DNA of 64,000 nucleotides from JABACD01 sp047639675. Its GTDB lineage: Bacteria > Planctomycetota > UBA1135 > GCA-002686595. Numbering within the stretch: position 1 is the stretch's first letter; each line of letters opens with the position of its first letter. The stretch is taken from assembly GCA_047639675.1 (NCBI GenBank), contig JBLIOI010000002.1, positions 59,255-123,254 on the forward strand, given 5' to 3'. Below, piece after piece: positions 1 to 8,999 of the stretch. A program made the position numbers and the translations under genes. The notes under the pieces were generated by a model. It was not told the origin of the DNA. It did no database searches and saw only the letters and a list, made by a program, of their open reading frames with translations.

Positions 1-155
1 GTATGCCACGGACATAGATCAGCCTGCCCTTGTGCCGCATCAACGTAGAACCACGCGCCCACCAAAACGGCGCCAATGGTGATGTGTACCAACGCAAGCG
101 CGATCTGTTTTAGAATGGCCCGGAGGTACTTCAAGGAGTTCAGAGCGTGGGTCAA
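1..155 (-). CDS. N-terminal part of an unidentified membrane-anchored protein (runs off the window)
   Basis: The reverse strand is open from a TTG at 155-153 (directly after an in-frame TAA) to the window edge, giving 51 residues. They contain one clear hydrophobic segment (around QIALALVHITIGAVLVGAWF) followed by a polar stretch, as in a protein with an N-terminal membrane anchor or uncleaved signal. No convincing ribosome binding site precedes the TTG, so the start is uncertain. The family cannot be recognised from this fragment. Confidence 0.35.
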   Translation of the reverse strand, partial: MTHALNSLKYLRAILKQIALALVHITIGAVLVGAWFYVDAAQGQADLCPWH

Positions 156-254
156 TTAGGGGAATGGGCTCGCTATTCACTATATTCTAGCCCTTACGGC
201 CTGCATTCTCCCAGAAAGAATCAGCTGCCTCTTGCTGCTCGCTAGGCTGAAGTC

Positions 255-1766
255 ATGAGACACAACTTCATGGTTTCGCGCGCTCTGAATTTCACTGCAT
301 CATTCGCTCTGATATATCTGCAAGCTTCGTGTGGAGGCCTGGCAATCAAGCCCGCGGAAGAGCCTGAAAGGAAACCAAACATCATCTACGTCCTCGCCGA
401 CGACCTCGGCTACGGCGAGGTCGGATGCTACGGTCAAACAAAGATCCGTACTCCGCACATAGACGGCTTGGCGCGCGATGGGATGCTCTTCACGCAGCAC
501 TACTCGGGCAGTCCGGTCTGCGCGCCGTCTCGTTGTGTGCTCTTGACCGGCATGCACACAGGCCACTCCGTTGTACGAGACAATTGGGAAGGCGGTGGCT
601 GGGAAGAAGGCGCAGCGGAAGGTCAGTTCCCTTTTCCTGATAACACGAACACCATCGCAAGGAGCCTCCAAGATCTGGGCTACCGCACTGGAGCTTTTGG
701 CAAGTGGGGCAACGGCGGTCCTGGTTCCAGCGGGCATCCGCTGAATCAAGGCTTTGAGACCTTCACGGGATCGCTATGTCAGCGCCAAGCTCACAACTAC
801 TACCCGACGCATCTCTGGCACGACAACGACCGCCTTGAGCTTGAAGGGAACGAGTGGTTCCGCTCTCATCAGAAGATCTCTGCAGCGCTAGAAACCGATG
901 AAGAATACTACGAGCGATACACAGGACAAACCTACGCAACCGATCCTCCGATCGATGCTGCGCTGACCTTCATCGACGAGAATAAAGACCAGCCCTTCTT
1001 CCTCTACTATGCGAGCCCTGTACCCCATGCGGCCTTGCAAGTTCCGCTGGAAGACCTGGAGCAGTATGAGGGCGCCTTTCCCGAAACAGCCTACTTGGGG
1101 AATAAGGGTTACCTACCCCATCCGAAGCCACGCGCCGCCTATGCGGCGATGGTCTCGCGCTTCGACAAGAACATTGGGCGCATGCTCGCTCGCTTGGAAC
1201 AATACGGCCTAGCTGAAGAAACGATCGTCCTCTTTTCGAGTGACAATGGTCCTACATTCAACGGCGGCACTGATTCCACCTACTTCGATAGCACGAGCGG
1301 ACTACGCGGATTGAAGTGCAGCGTGTACGAGGGTGGATTGCGAGTCCCGTTCCTTGTGCGTTGGCCTGGTCATATTGAAGCGGGCTCAAACTCTGAACAC
1401 ATCAGCGCTTTCCAGGATATCCTGCCGACACTTGTCGAGATCGCGGGTGGAGTCGCACCTGTAGGAATCGACGGAATCAGTCTGCTTCCAACTCTTCGCG
1501 ATTCAGGGACGCAAAACGAGCATGAGCTTCTCTACTGGGAGTACGCGGGCAAACAAGCGATCCGCCGCGGTCCGTGGAAAGCCGTGCGCTCGAAGTTGCG
1601 CAAGGGCAACTTGGCTATCGAGCTTTACAACCTTGAAAACGATCCAAACGAAGGCACCGATGTAGCTGCGAAATTCCCAGAGATCGAGCAACAGATGGCC
1701 GCACTCTTGAAGCGTGAACACGTGCCCAACAGCGACTTCCCCTTGCGTGGAATCGACGAGGAATAG
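255..1766 (+). CDS. Secreted S1-family sulfatase (arylsulfatase type), lipoprotein
   Basis: This 503-residue protein is a formylglycine-dependent sulfatase that should hydrolyse sulfate esters, probably of polysaccharides, outside the cytoplasm. The N terminus has a hydrophobic stretch ending in LQASC with Cys26 as lipid anchor. The metal-binding start NIIYVLADD gives Asp49-Asp50, and the signature CAPSR gives Cys89 as the residue converted to formylglycine. The LFSSDNG motif (about residue 330) supplies further metal ligands. The C-terminal part (YNLENDPNE) is typical of the family. Substrate cannot be read from the sequence. No maturation enzyme (FGE or anSME) is in the window. It is transcribed toward the ThuA/DUF1080 gene but separated from it by 640 bases. 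Confidence 0.93.
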   Translation: MRHNFMVSRALNFTASFALIYLQASCGGLAIKPAEEPERKPNIIYVLADDLGYGEVGCYGQTKIRTPHIDGLARDGMLFTQHYSGSPVCAPSRCVLLTGMHTGHSVVRDNWEGGGWEEGAAEGQFPFPDNTNTIARSLQDLGYRTGAFGKWGNGGPGSSGHPLNQGFETFTGSLCQRQAHNYYPTHLWHDNDRLELEGNEWFRSHQKISAALETDEEYYERYTGQTYATDPPIDAALTFIDENKDQPFFLYYASPVPHAALQVPLEDLEQYEGAFPETAYLGNKGYLPHPKPRAAYAAMVSRFDKNIGRMLARLEQYGLAEETIVLFSSDNGPTFNGGTDSTYFDSTSGLRGLKCSVYEGGLRVPFLVRWPGHIEAGSNSEHISAFQDILPTLVEIAGGVAPVGIDGISLLPTLRDSGTQNEHELLYWEYAGKQAIRRGPWKAVRSKLRKGNLAIELYNLENDPNEGTDVAAKFPEIEQQMAALLKREHVPNSDFPLRGIDEE

Positions 1767-2409
1767 CCTGTACCTTTCAATCGAGTTTGTCGCGTGACGA
1801 CATCGCCACGCTTGAGGACGATGACTCCGGAATTCTAGAGAAGTGAGTTGCCAGTGGAATCGAACCCGTCAAATTCTATGGCGACGACACGCACACTCTG
1901 ACGATTATCCACTCCCACCTTGAGGTTCCCAATTCTCCTGATCACTGAGCTAACCTCGTGAGACCGGGGATAGCCGAAGTTACTGTTACGCTTCCAAACG
2001 CATCCACTTCCGGACTTGAGGTCGCCCGCCTTAGGAACTAGAGCGTTCCATCTGCAGTGACAGATAACAGCTTGGCGATTTGAGGCCTCAACTCCAGCGA
2101 GCTCATGCGCTTCCTTATGGAGTCAGGAAGAACAACCGTACCCGCGATTTACAGTGAAGGCTGAGCCCTGACGCTTCTTGCCGGCCTGTCCGCCCGAGAC
2201 AAAAGGTGCTCCGGGTCCAACTTGAAACATATGAGTCAAGTATCGGTGCCGCGCCTCGCGATGCGTGCATAGGCAAGGCCAACCCGCTCTCCGCTGTAGC
2301 GAGAAGGCTCGACTAGATTCACAATTCTAGGGCAGTTGGCAAGGGGCGCCCGGAGGCTTACCCTGTATCGATCCACCGCTTTCTTTTCCATGACGGCTCG
2401 TCGGTCTCC
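1767..2409 (+). other. 643-bp gap with traces of decayed coding sequence
   Basis: No intact gene is seen. One forward frame from about 1778 to 2270 reads as protein-like runs of 20-35 codons broken by stops (for example ASGIEPVKFYGDDTHTLTII and GIAEVTVTLPNASTSGLEVA, which lie in the same frame). This looks like the remnant of a secreted beta-rich protein, but no family can be named. The last 100 bases must hold the promoter of the following gene; no clear promoter boxes were recognised. Confidence 0.25.
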
Positions 2410-4377
2410 ATGCGTCACAATCGAACACTCAGTACCTTGCGTTCACTTCTCACTCTTGTTCTCTTGCTTGCTGGAAACTTGGTCTCTCCGGCCTTCGGAT
2501 TCCAATCTGGACAGGCGCGTATTTCGACTCTGATCCTGACCGGGCAAAACAGAACTGACTGGCGTTGGACGAGTACGCACTTTCGGGATCTCTTAGAGGC
2601 AAGCGGACGTTTCGATGTTGAAGTTTCGCTGAGCCCGGAAGGAACGCTACTCGACACGGCCTATCTCGCTCGCTTCGATCTGTTGTTGATCGATTACTCG
2701 GGCAGTCGCTGGGGTGATGCGGCCGAGAAGAACTTCCTCGATGCAGTGAACGGCGGCGCAGGTGTGGTCGTCATCGGAGATGCAGTCGCAGCATTTGAAA
2801 ATTGGACCGAGTACGAAACTCTGGTCGGTTTCAAATTAGGAGAATACGCTTACAAGTCCAATTTCCAGAGCGTGAGCGTCGGAGTCACAGATTCGACGCA
2901 CCCTGTACTCAAAGACTTTGGAGGCATTGCGGTGCGAGAGGAGCAATTGGCAACCGGCCTCGAATTAGCCCTCGACGATCAGCACAAGGTCATCGCTACC
3001 GTTACGCCAATTGGTACTGGAGCTCCGGCGCAGCCCGCTCTTGTCGTTGGAACCTATGGAAAGGGCCGTACCTTTGCCACTCCTCTCGGTCACGTTTCGG
3101 AAGGCCGACGACAAACCTGGGAATCGCAGCGTAGCCCTGAGTCTGAGAAGTTGTTTCTACGCGCTTGCGAATGGGCTGCAACAGGCAAGGTGTCTTCACT
3201 TAAGCGAATGGCGCACAACACGCTAAGCGAAGCAGATCGCGCCGCCGGTTGGAGCTTACTATTCGATGGTAACTCCCCCACTGGTTGGAAAGCCAGCGAA
3301 GGTGTTGGCTTGAGCGAGGAGCGTTGGCACGTGGAGGGTGACGCGTTGCGCGTCCTGCCCGGAAAGGATTCCAGCAACTGGTTCAACGCTGCGGAGTATC
3401 GAGAGTTTGAGCTGGAGCTCGAATGGAAAGTCGAGGGCGGAGCCTCCTCTGCTCTGGGAATCTCCCGCGGCCAAGAACAAGCTGGGAGTTCCTTCGCATT
3501 CGACAATAGCCAGGGATCTGATGCTCAGAACATCCTGCGTCCTGATGGAGAATTCAACCACGCCCGAGTGCTGGCGACCTACGATCATGTTGAGCACTGG
3601 CTCAATGGCATCAAGATCATGACGGTTTATACGGATCCAGCTCAATGGGCTCGGCGTATGGGCGAGGATCAATTGGCTCGTGATCCAGAACTCTCCAAAT
3701 TACCCCTCGCACGCATCATGCTTGAAGGTGATGGCACTGCAGTATGGATGCGCAACGTCAAGATCCGACCCATCCTGGAACAAGCTCCGGCCGTCAGCTC
3801 TTCGACCACCACCAATCTCTTCAATGGGCAAAACCTTGACGGTTGGTTATGGCTTTCGTTCAACGACAACAACAACGAAACGTCCCCCTTTCACGTGGGA
3901 GAAGAAGGCCAGCTTATCGGTTCGGGCCAACCCATGGGTACAGAGCGAACCCTGGAGACTTACCAGAATTTCGACCTATCCTTTAAATGGCGATTCAATC
4001 CGAGAAGCCGCATCGCTGGCAAGGCCGCAATCATGGTGCGCGCCAGCGGAGATGATGTGCGCTTTCCAAACGCCGTGGAGATTCGACTCGACCCAAACGA
4101 GGTCGGCACTCTCTGGCGTCAAGGCAAACTCGAACTCACTGGAGAGCGCCGGCGAACAAGTGGTCAATTGGTTCGTCCAATAGTCAACAGTGAGAACCGT
4201 GTTGGCGAGTGGAACCATATGGAAGTGCGCTTGCATGGCGGCGATCTCTTGGTGCTTCTCAACGGCCAGGTAGTGAACAACGCAAGTGACGTGACGATTC
4301 AATCGGGATGGATCGGCTTGGTCACTCGTGGGTTTGAAATCCAGTACAGCAGCCTTCAGCTAACTCCCGGCGAGTGA
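2410..4377 (+). CDS. Secreted ThuA-like protein fused to two DUF1080 (3-keto-disaccharide hydrolase type) domains
   Basis: The 655-residue product starts with a signal peptide (hydrophobic core LLTLVLLLAGNLVSPAFG). Residues about 37-255 match the ThuA-like trehalose-utilisation fold (ILTGQNRTDWRWTST start, LLIDYSG strand, TYGKGRTFATPLGH near the end). Two DUF1080 beta-sandwich domains follow, about 280-455 (WSLLFDGNSPTGWKAS) and about 475-652 (TNLFNGQNLDGWLWLS), each beginning with the family's 'LFNG..LDGW' strand. DUF1080 proteins are linked to breakdown of 3-keto sugars and glycans, and ThuA plus DUF1080 combinations are common in Planctomycetota. A role in extracytoplasmic carbohydrate degradation beside the sulfatases is inferred. 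The exact substrate is unknown. Confidence 0.85.
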   Translation: MRHNRTLSTLRSLLTLVLLLAGNLVSPAFGFQSGQARISTLILTGQNRTDWRWTSTHFRDLLEASGRFDVEVSLSPEGTLLDTAYLARFDLLLIDYSGSRWGDAAEKNFLDAVNGGAGVVVIGDAVAAFENWTEYETLVGFKLGEYAYKSNFQSVSVGVTDSTHPVLKDFGGIAVREEQLATGLELALDDQHKVIATVTPIGTGAPAQPALVVGTYGKGRTFATPLGHVSEGRRQTWESQRSPESEKLFLRACEWAATGKVSSLKRMAHNTLSEADRAAGWSLLFDGNSPTGWKASEGVGLSEERWHVEGDALRVLPGKDSSNWFNAAEYREFELELEWKVEGGASSALGISRGQEQAGSSFAFDNSQGSDAQNILRPDGEFNHARVLATYDHVEHWLNGIKIMTVYTDPAQWARRMGEDQLARDPELSKLPLARIMLEGDGTAVWMRNVKIRPILEQAPAVSSSTTTNLFNGQNLDGWLWLSFNDNNNETSPFHVGEEGQLIGSGQPMGTERTLETYQNFDLSFKWRFNPRSRIAGKAAIMVRASGDDVRFPNAVEIRLDPNEVGTLWRQGKLELTGERRRTSGQLVRPIVNSENRVGEWNHMEVRLHGGDLLVLLNGQVVNNASDVTIQSGWIGLVTRGFEIQYSSLQLTPGE

Positions 4378-4660
4378 GAGAAGAAGAAGGATAATTAGGT
4401 CGAGGTGTGCGAGCCTTCGCTCGCGACTCCCCACCCAGCTCATTGCAAGCGCAGGCAGCGCCAGTTGATCTTCACGATCTCCGCCTATCTAGCAGCTAGT
4501 TCCACTCGATGTCGCTGGCTTCCACGGCACCAAGCTTCAGCTCCAAGTACTCCGCCCGTTCGTCAAAAGACTAGACATCAGAGTACTCACGGGCCCCATT
4601 TAGCCGGCTGCTTTACGCCTGTCAAAGACGACCAACATTGGCGTGAGTGAGACCAGAAGC

Positions 4661-5440
4661 TCAACGCCCGCTAGCCAACTTGAGCTCGAGCAACAAGGGT
4701 CGATGGTCGGAGATGAGGGACTCGTCGACCACGATTAACGTGTGGCTTTGAACGGACTCAGCCGGCTGCACCAAACAATAATCAATCTCACGGTTGGGAT
4801 CGTTGGCGGGGAAGGTCAATGCACTTCCACCTTTGGGAATGTTCAACCAACCTTGTTCGAGGACCTCCATCACCTGCGAGCCCGGTTTTGAGTTGAAGTC
4901 GCCAGCTAGAATCACTGGCACGTCGGAATCACGAAAGTGTTCGGTTACGACCTGAGCTTGAGCAAGTCGCTCAGTCTCTGTTCGATAGAAGTGTATTCCG
5001 CAAACGATCACTTCGCCTTGTGCTGAATTCACTCGAACAGCCAGTGCCGTGCGTGGCTCGCTGCCATCGGGAAGGCGCAGGTTTGTTACTTCGAGCATCG
5101 GTTCGCGGGAGAGGACAGCCATCCCGTAGTCGCCGCCGTCGTAGGGCATGAAACCGCCAAAGGCCGCATGCATTCCACAGGCCTCTCCAAGCCAAGCAGC
5201 TTGGTCTACGCCGTTCGTGCGCGCGCACTCGCGATCTACTTCTTGCAACGTCACGATGTCAGGGTCGAAGCGCCGGATCAATTCAGCAACGCGCTCCAAG
5301 TCCAGCTTGCCATCCATCCCCTCGCCGTGCTTGATATTGTAAGCCAAGACTCGCAGGGCCGGTGCCTTGTCGGACGTTGTTCCAATGGAACTACAGGAAG
5401 CGAAGGCGAGCAAACAAAGCATGGCTAGATTACGAATCAT
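4661..5440 (-). CDS. Endonuclease/exonuclease/phosphatase-family lipoprotein
   Basis: The 259-residue protein belongs to the EEP metal-dependent phosphoesterase superfamily. The signal peptide ends in the lipobox AFASC (Cys16), so it should sit on a membrane outside the cytoplasm. Motifs in order are YNIKHG (Asn35), LQEVD (Glu67, metal ligand), YGMAVLSR, AGDFNSKPGS and the C-terminal SDHRPLLLEL, so the active-site set is complete. Family members cleave phosphodiesters or phosphomonoesters in DNA, inositol phosphates or sphingomyelin; the substrate here is open. It lies 32 bases downstream of the sulfatase gene and is probably the third gene of that operon, where it might release phosphate from the same polymers (inference). 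Confidence 0.85.
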   Translation of the reverse strand: MIRNLAMLCLLAFASCSSIGTTSDKAPALRVLAYNIKHGEGMDGKLDLERVAELIRRFDPDIVTLQEVDRECARTNGVDQAAWLGEACGMHAAFGGFMPYDGGDYGMAVLSREPMLEVTNLRLPDGSEPRTALAVRVNSAQGEVIVCGIHFYRTETERLAQAQVVTEHFRDSDVPVILAGDFNSKPGSQVMEVLEQGWLNIPKGGSALTFPANDPNREIDYCLVQPAESVQSHTLIVVDESLISDHRPLLLELKLASGR

Positions 5441-5472
5441 TCGTCCAGCCTATCGACCGGTTCATTCTTCAC

Positions 5473-6897
5473 CTACAACCGTCCCGGATTGCGCTCACCG
5501 CTTCCACGCAGAGCCCCGTCTCCCAACTCTTCGCGAGCTTCGGCCGCAATCTCGAGTAGATGCTCGACGACATCCGGGTGCAGATCAGCAACGTCTCTAT
5601 GCTCCCCCGGGTCCTCGTCCAGATCGAATAGGGCATAGGACACACGACCCGTTGCAGTCGGGCCAGGATGGCCTCCGCTACCTGGAGCCATGCGATCGTA
5701 GGTCCTGTAACTGTGGGGAACGTGGAGCTTCCAACGACCTTCGCGGACCGCTTGCAGAGTTCGCCCGTAGAAAAACCAGTAGCTCTGCCTCGGGCTTGAG
5801 CTTTCGGGTTCGCGCAGATGCGCCAAGACGCTAACACCATCGATCTCCCGCTTTGGCAGCCGCGCGCCACACAACTCGGCGATGGTGGGTAGGAAATCGA
5901 TTGTCGCTACCAGTTCTGCAGATTCGGAGCCCGCTGGAATCTGTCCCGGAAGCCGCATAATACAGGGCACCCGACATCCTCCTTCCCACATGGTTCCCTT
6001 GCCTTCCCTGAGCGGTAAAGCAGAGCCCCCGTGATTACCGAAGTTAAGCCAGGGACCATTGTCACTTGTGAAGATCACAAGGGTGTTCTGCGTCAATCCC
6101 GCTTTCTCTAGAGCGGCCAGGACTTCGCCAGTCGACGCATCGATTTCCTCGATAACATCTCCATAGGGCCCGTATTCTGTCTTTCCTTTGAATTCCTTGG
6201 AAGCTCCAAGCGGAACGTGAGGCATAGAGTGGGCGAGCTCAAGAAAGAACGGCTGCTTGCCCGCCGCTCGCTCGATGAAGGCTAGCGCGCGATCAGTGTA
6301 GCGGCGCGTGAGCGATGCTTGCCCGTCGAGATCGGTGATGTATTGCACCTCGGCTTCGCTGTCCATTAACGGCAGGGGCGGATACTTCGTCTTCCAGTGC
6401 TTCTCCCCCACGCTGTTCCCATCGTAGTCCACCGGCCACATATCATTTGAGTAGGGCAATCCAAACCACTCGTCATAGCCATGGTGCGTCGGTAGGAAGG
6501 GCTCTTGGTGGCCGAGATGCCATTTGCCAACGAAGCAGGTCGCATAGCCCTGCTCCTTGAGTAACTCCGCTAGGGTCTCCTCCGAGTCGTGCAAACCGAT
6601 CTCCGACCAGGGCATCAACGCGTGTAGCATGCCTATTCGGTTCGGAAAGCAACCCGTACGAATCGAAGCACGTGAAGCGCTGCAAACCGCTTGAGAAACG
6701 TAGAAGTTCGTCAAGCGCACCCCCTCGCTCGCCAGCCTGTCGATGTGCGGCGTCTCGAAACCGGTTGCGCCATAGACGCCGAGATCGGCATAGCCCTGAT
6801 CATCGGTGTAGATCAAGACGACGTTGGGGCGTTGTGCGGTTTCTTGCGTAGGCGCAAGAAGCCCCAAAGGAATAACCAGCAAGAGGGCAGCGATCAC
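5473..6897 (-). CDS. Secreted S1-family sulfatase with CSASR active-site motif
   Basis: The 474-residue protein has a short signal peptide (hydrophobic core AALLLVIPLGLLA) and the sulfatase N-terminal strand NVVLIYTDDQGY with Asp32-Asp33. The formylglycine signature is CSASR (Cys72), the accepted C-x-A-x-R variant with Ala in place of the usual Pro. VIFTSDNGPW and NHGGSALPLREGKGTMWEGG are further catalytic-domain motifs. Its start codon overlaps the stop of the upstream sulfatase gene by four bases (ATGA), so the two are translationally coupled. Different signature motifs in the pair suggest they act on different sulfate positions (inference). Confidence 0.93.
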   Translation of the reverse strand: MIAALLLVIPLGLLAPTQETAQRPNVVLIYTDDQGYADLGVYGATGFETPHIDRLASEGVRLTNFYVSQAVCSASRASIRTGCFPNRIGMLHALMPWSEIGLHDSEETLAELLKEQGYATCFVGKWHLGHQEPFLPTHHGYDEWFGLPYSNDMWPVDYDGNSVGEKHWKTKYPPLPLMDSEAEVQYITDLDGQASLTRRYTDRALAFIERAAGKQPFFLELAHSMPHVPLGASKEFKGKTEYGPYGDVIEEIDASTGEVLAALEKAGLTQNTLVIFTSDNGPWLNFGNHGGSALPLREGKGTMWEGGCRVPCIMRLPGQIPAGSESAELVATIDFLPTIAELCGARLPKREIDGVSVLAHLREPESSSPRQSYWFFYGRTLQAVREGRWKLHVPHSYRTYDRMAPGSGGHPGPTATGRVSYALFDLDEDPGEHRDVADLHPDVVEHLLEIAAEAREELGDGALRGSGERNPGRL

Positions 6898-8438
6898 TCC
6901 TCGCCTCCTTCTTGTACGCCGTACAAAGCTGCCAAGCGTTCGAGTCGATTCTTCATATCGCTTTGCACTTCCGAATACTCGGGATCTCCATACTGGTTCT
7001 TCAACTCCAGTGGATCCGTCTCAAGGTCGTAGAGTTCCCATTCGTCCAGCCGATGTATGTGCATCAACTTGTAGCGCTCCGTGCGTACGCCACGGTGCGG
7101 TTCCACCGCATGGATGCCTTCCTCGAAGTACTCGTAGTACACTTCGTCGCGCCAATCAGCGGGCTCCTTGCCGTGCAACAACGGGAGTAAGCTTCTCCCC
7201 TGCATCTCAGCCGGTATCTCAACTTGAGCGGCTTCAAGAAAGGTCTCTGCGAAGTCAATGTTCTGCACCAAGGCCACGTTACGCGATCCCGCCGCCGTCA
7301 CTCCCGGCCAACGCACGATGAAGGGCATGCGTAGCGCTGGTTCATACATCCAACGCTTGTCGTACCAACCGTGCTCGCCCAAGAAGAAACCCTGGTCCGA
7401 GCTATAGACAACGATCGTGTTCTCCGCCAAGCCGCTCTTTTCCAAGTAGTCCAGAATGCGGCCCACACTGTCATCGACAGAAGCGATGCAACGCAGGTAG
7501 TTCTTGATGTAGCGCTGGTATTTCCAACGGATGAGCTCTCGTCCTTCAAGTCCAGCCGCGTAGAACTCTGCATTCTCCTGGTCGAAGGCTTCGTCCCAAG
7601 CGGCGCGCTGCTTGGGTGTCATGCGATCCGTGATGCCCTGGGCCCAGCGATCAGGCCCTTCTAGCTCTGCGTTCTTATCCAGTGGCGGCACTTGCAAGTC
7701 GTAGTGCATGTACATATGCCGGTCGATTTCCATCTCTTGCATACCTGCAGCTGCGCTACGCGTTGCATAGTCGTCGAAGAGCGTTGCTGGTTCAGGAATA
7801 GTCTCCCCATCAAAGTCATTGAGATGGTCTGGTCCCGGAAGCCAGGTGCGATGGGGCGCCTTCTGCTGGCACATCAGCAGAAAGGGCTTCTCAGAGGCTC
7901 TGCCATTCTCTAACCATTCGAGCGCCAAGTCGGTGGTGATGTCGGTCACATACCCTTCGTAGGTCCGCTTGCCTTCAGCGCTCAAGAAATCCGGTTGGTA
8001 GTACTGGCCTTGCCCGGGCAGGACCTCCCAGTAATCGAAGCCTGTCGGATCAGACTTCAGATGCCACTTGCCGACCATTGCGGTGGCGTAGTTCGCGTCC
8101 TGCAGGAGTTTCGGAAAGGTCACCTGTTCGCCATCAAATACATCCCCGTTGTCGAGCACGCCGTTCTCTGTGCTGTGCTTTCCCGTCAGAATCACTGCAC
8201 GACTTGGCGCACAGATCGAGTTGGTGCAAAAGACTTGCTCGAATAAGAGCCCTTCACTCGCAAGACGATCAAGATTGGGTGTCGTGTTGATTTTCGAACC
8301 ATAGGCGCTGATAGCAGCCGTCGAATGGTCATCGGTGAAGATGAAAACGATGTTGGGTCGTGGCGTGCGTTCAGGCACGGATGGCGTGCTGGCGCATGCC
8401 AGCAAGAAGAGAGGGAGAAGCAAGTGTGGGTTCTTCAT
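6894..8438 (-). CDS. Lipoprotein sulfatase, S1 family, resembling N-acetylglucosamine-6-sulfatase-type enzymes
   Basis: The 514-residue protein is the first gene of a reverse-strand operon. It carries a lipobox LFLLAC (Cys15), the NIVFIFTDDH strand (Asp36-Asp37) and the signature CAPSR with Cys76 as formylglycine precursor. Also seen are KAPHRTWLPG, YSSDQGFFLGEHGWYDKRWM and RMPFIVRWPG. The GEHGWYDKR region and the long mid-protein insert (about residues 200-290) resemble sulfatases acting on 6-sulfated N-acetylglucosamine, but this assignment is tentative. The gene is divergent from a GntR-type regulator 134 bases away, which may control it. Confidence 0.92.
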   Translation of the reverse strand: MKNPHLLLPLFLLACASTPSVPERTPRPNIVFIFTDDHSTAAISAYGSKINTTPNLDRLASEGLLFEQVFCTNSICAPSRAVILTGKHSTENGVLDNGDVFDGEQVTFPKLLQDANYATAMVGKWHLKSDPTGFDYWEVLPGQGQYYQPDFLSAEGKRTYEGYVTDITTDLALEWLENGRASEKPFLLMCQQKAPHRTWLPGPDHLNDFDGETIPEPATLFDDYATRSAAAGMQEMEIDRHMYMHYDLQVPPLDKNAELEGPDRWAQGITDRMTPKQRAAWDEAFDQENAEFYAAGLEGRELIRWKYQRYIKNYLRCIASVDDSVGRILDYLEKSGLAENTIVVYSSDQGFFLGEHGWYDKRWMYEPALRMPFIVRWPGVTAAGSRNVALVQNIDFAETFLEAAQVEIPAEMQGRSLLPLLHGKEPADWRDEVYYEYFEEGIHAVEPHRGVRTERYKLMHIHRLDEWELYDLETDPLELKNQYGDPEYSEVQSDMKNRLERLAALYGVQEGGEE

Positions 8439-8464
8439 AATCAGACCATCGTGAGGGCGAGGGA

Positions 8465-8503
8465 AGGTGCCGGAAGACGGCCGTACCGCCGTCTTCCAGC
8501 ACT
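8465..8503. repeat. GGTGCC-type palindrome between the sulfatase operon and the GntR gene
   Basis: Bases 8467-8481 (GGTGCCGGAAGACGG plus C context) pair with 8488-8502 with a single C/A mismatch around a six-base loop CGTACC. It lies 27 bases upstream of the sulfatase start and 70 bases upstream of the regulator gene. It lacks a T run, so it is not a simple terminator. It could be an operator, a leader hairpin or a REP-type element; it shares the GGTGCC start with three other palindromes in the window. Confidence 0.6.
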
Positions 8504-8572
8504 GCGCAGTCTAACGAAAGAAATCCCGATCCGGCCCTTGCGCAAAGTATCAGAGTCTGCGACTTTAGGTTC

Positions 8573-8974
8573 ATGCTGACCATACGCCTCGATTCCGACG
8601 TGCCCCTCGTAGATCAATTGGTGAGTGGCATCCGAACGGAGATCGCTGCAGAGCGCTTAGCCCCGGGAGCGGAGTTACCCCCCGTTCGGCAATTAGCGGC
8701 TGATTTGGGCATTAATCTCAACACGGTGGCTCGCGCTTATCGAGTCCTTCAACACAGCGGATTGGTCCATTCGGCGCGCGGACGCGGGACCCGAGTCACA
8801 TCCGATCGCGAGCTAACAGGCGAAGCAAAACGAAGTCTAAAGGAACGCTTGGGTGAGGGAGCTCGCACTCTTTTCGCCGACGCCAAGCTCGGCGGACTAA
8901 GCCTCGAAGAGGCAAAGGCCTTGATGGCCCGTGAGTTGAAATCAGTTTGGGTATCCCCCGCACGCAAGGCCTAG
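8573..8974 (+). CDS. GntR-family transcriptional regulator, YtrA type
   Basis: The 133-residue protein has a GntR winged helix-turn-helix at about residues 8-78 (PLVDQLVSGIRTEI, then LPPVRQLAADLGINLNTVAR and LVHSARGRGTRV) and only a short helical tail of about 50 residues. That short tail is typical of the YtrA subfamily, which usually regulates a neighbouring membrane-protein or ABC-transporter operon. The next gene on the same strand, 25 bases on, encodes a multi-pass membrane protein, which fits. Binding to the shared intergenic region and control of the divergent sulfatases is possible but unproven. Confidence 0.88.
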   Translation: MLTIRLDSDVPLVDQLVSGIRTEIAAERLAPGAELPPVRQLAADLGINLNTVARAYRVLQHSGLVHSARGRGTRVTSDRELTGEAKRSLKERLGEGARTLFADAKLGGLSLEEAKALMARELKSVWVSPARKA

Positions 8975-8999
8975 GAAACCGACTACAGAAGAAAGAACC

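Noticed and set aside
8089..8974. Possible control of the sulfatase operon by the GntR protein
   Set aside because: No repeated operator-like half-sites could be found apart from the hairpin, so it is left as a possibility and not annotated as a binding site.
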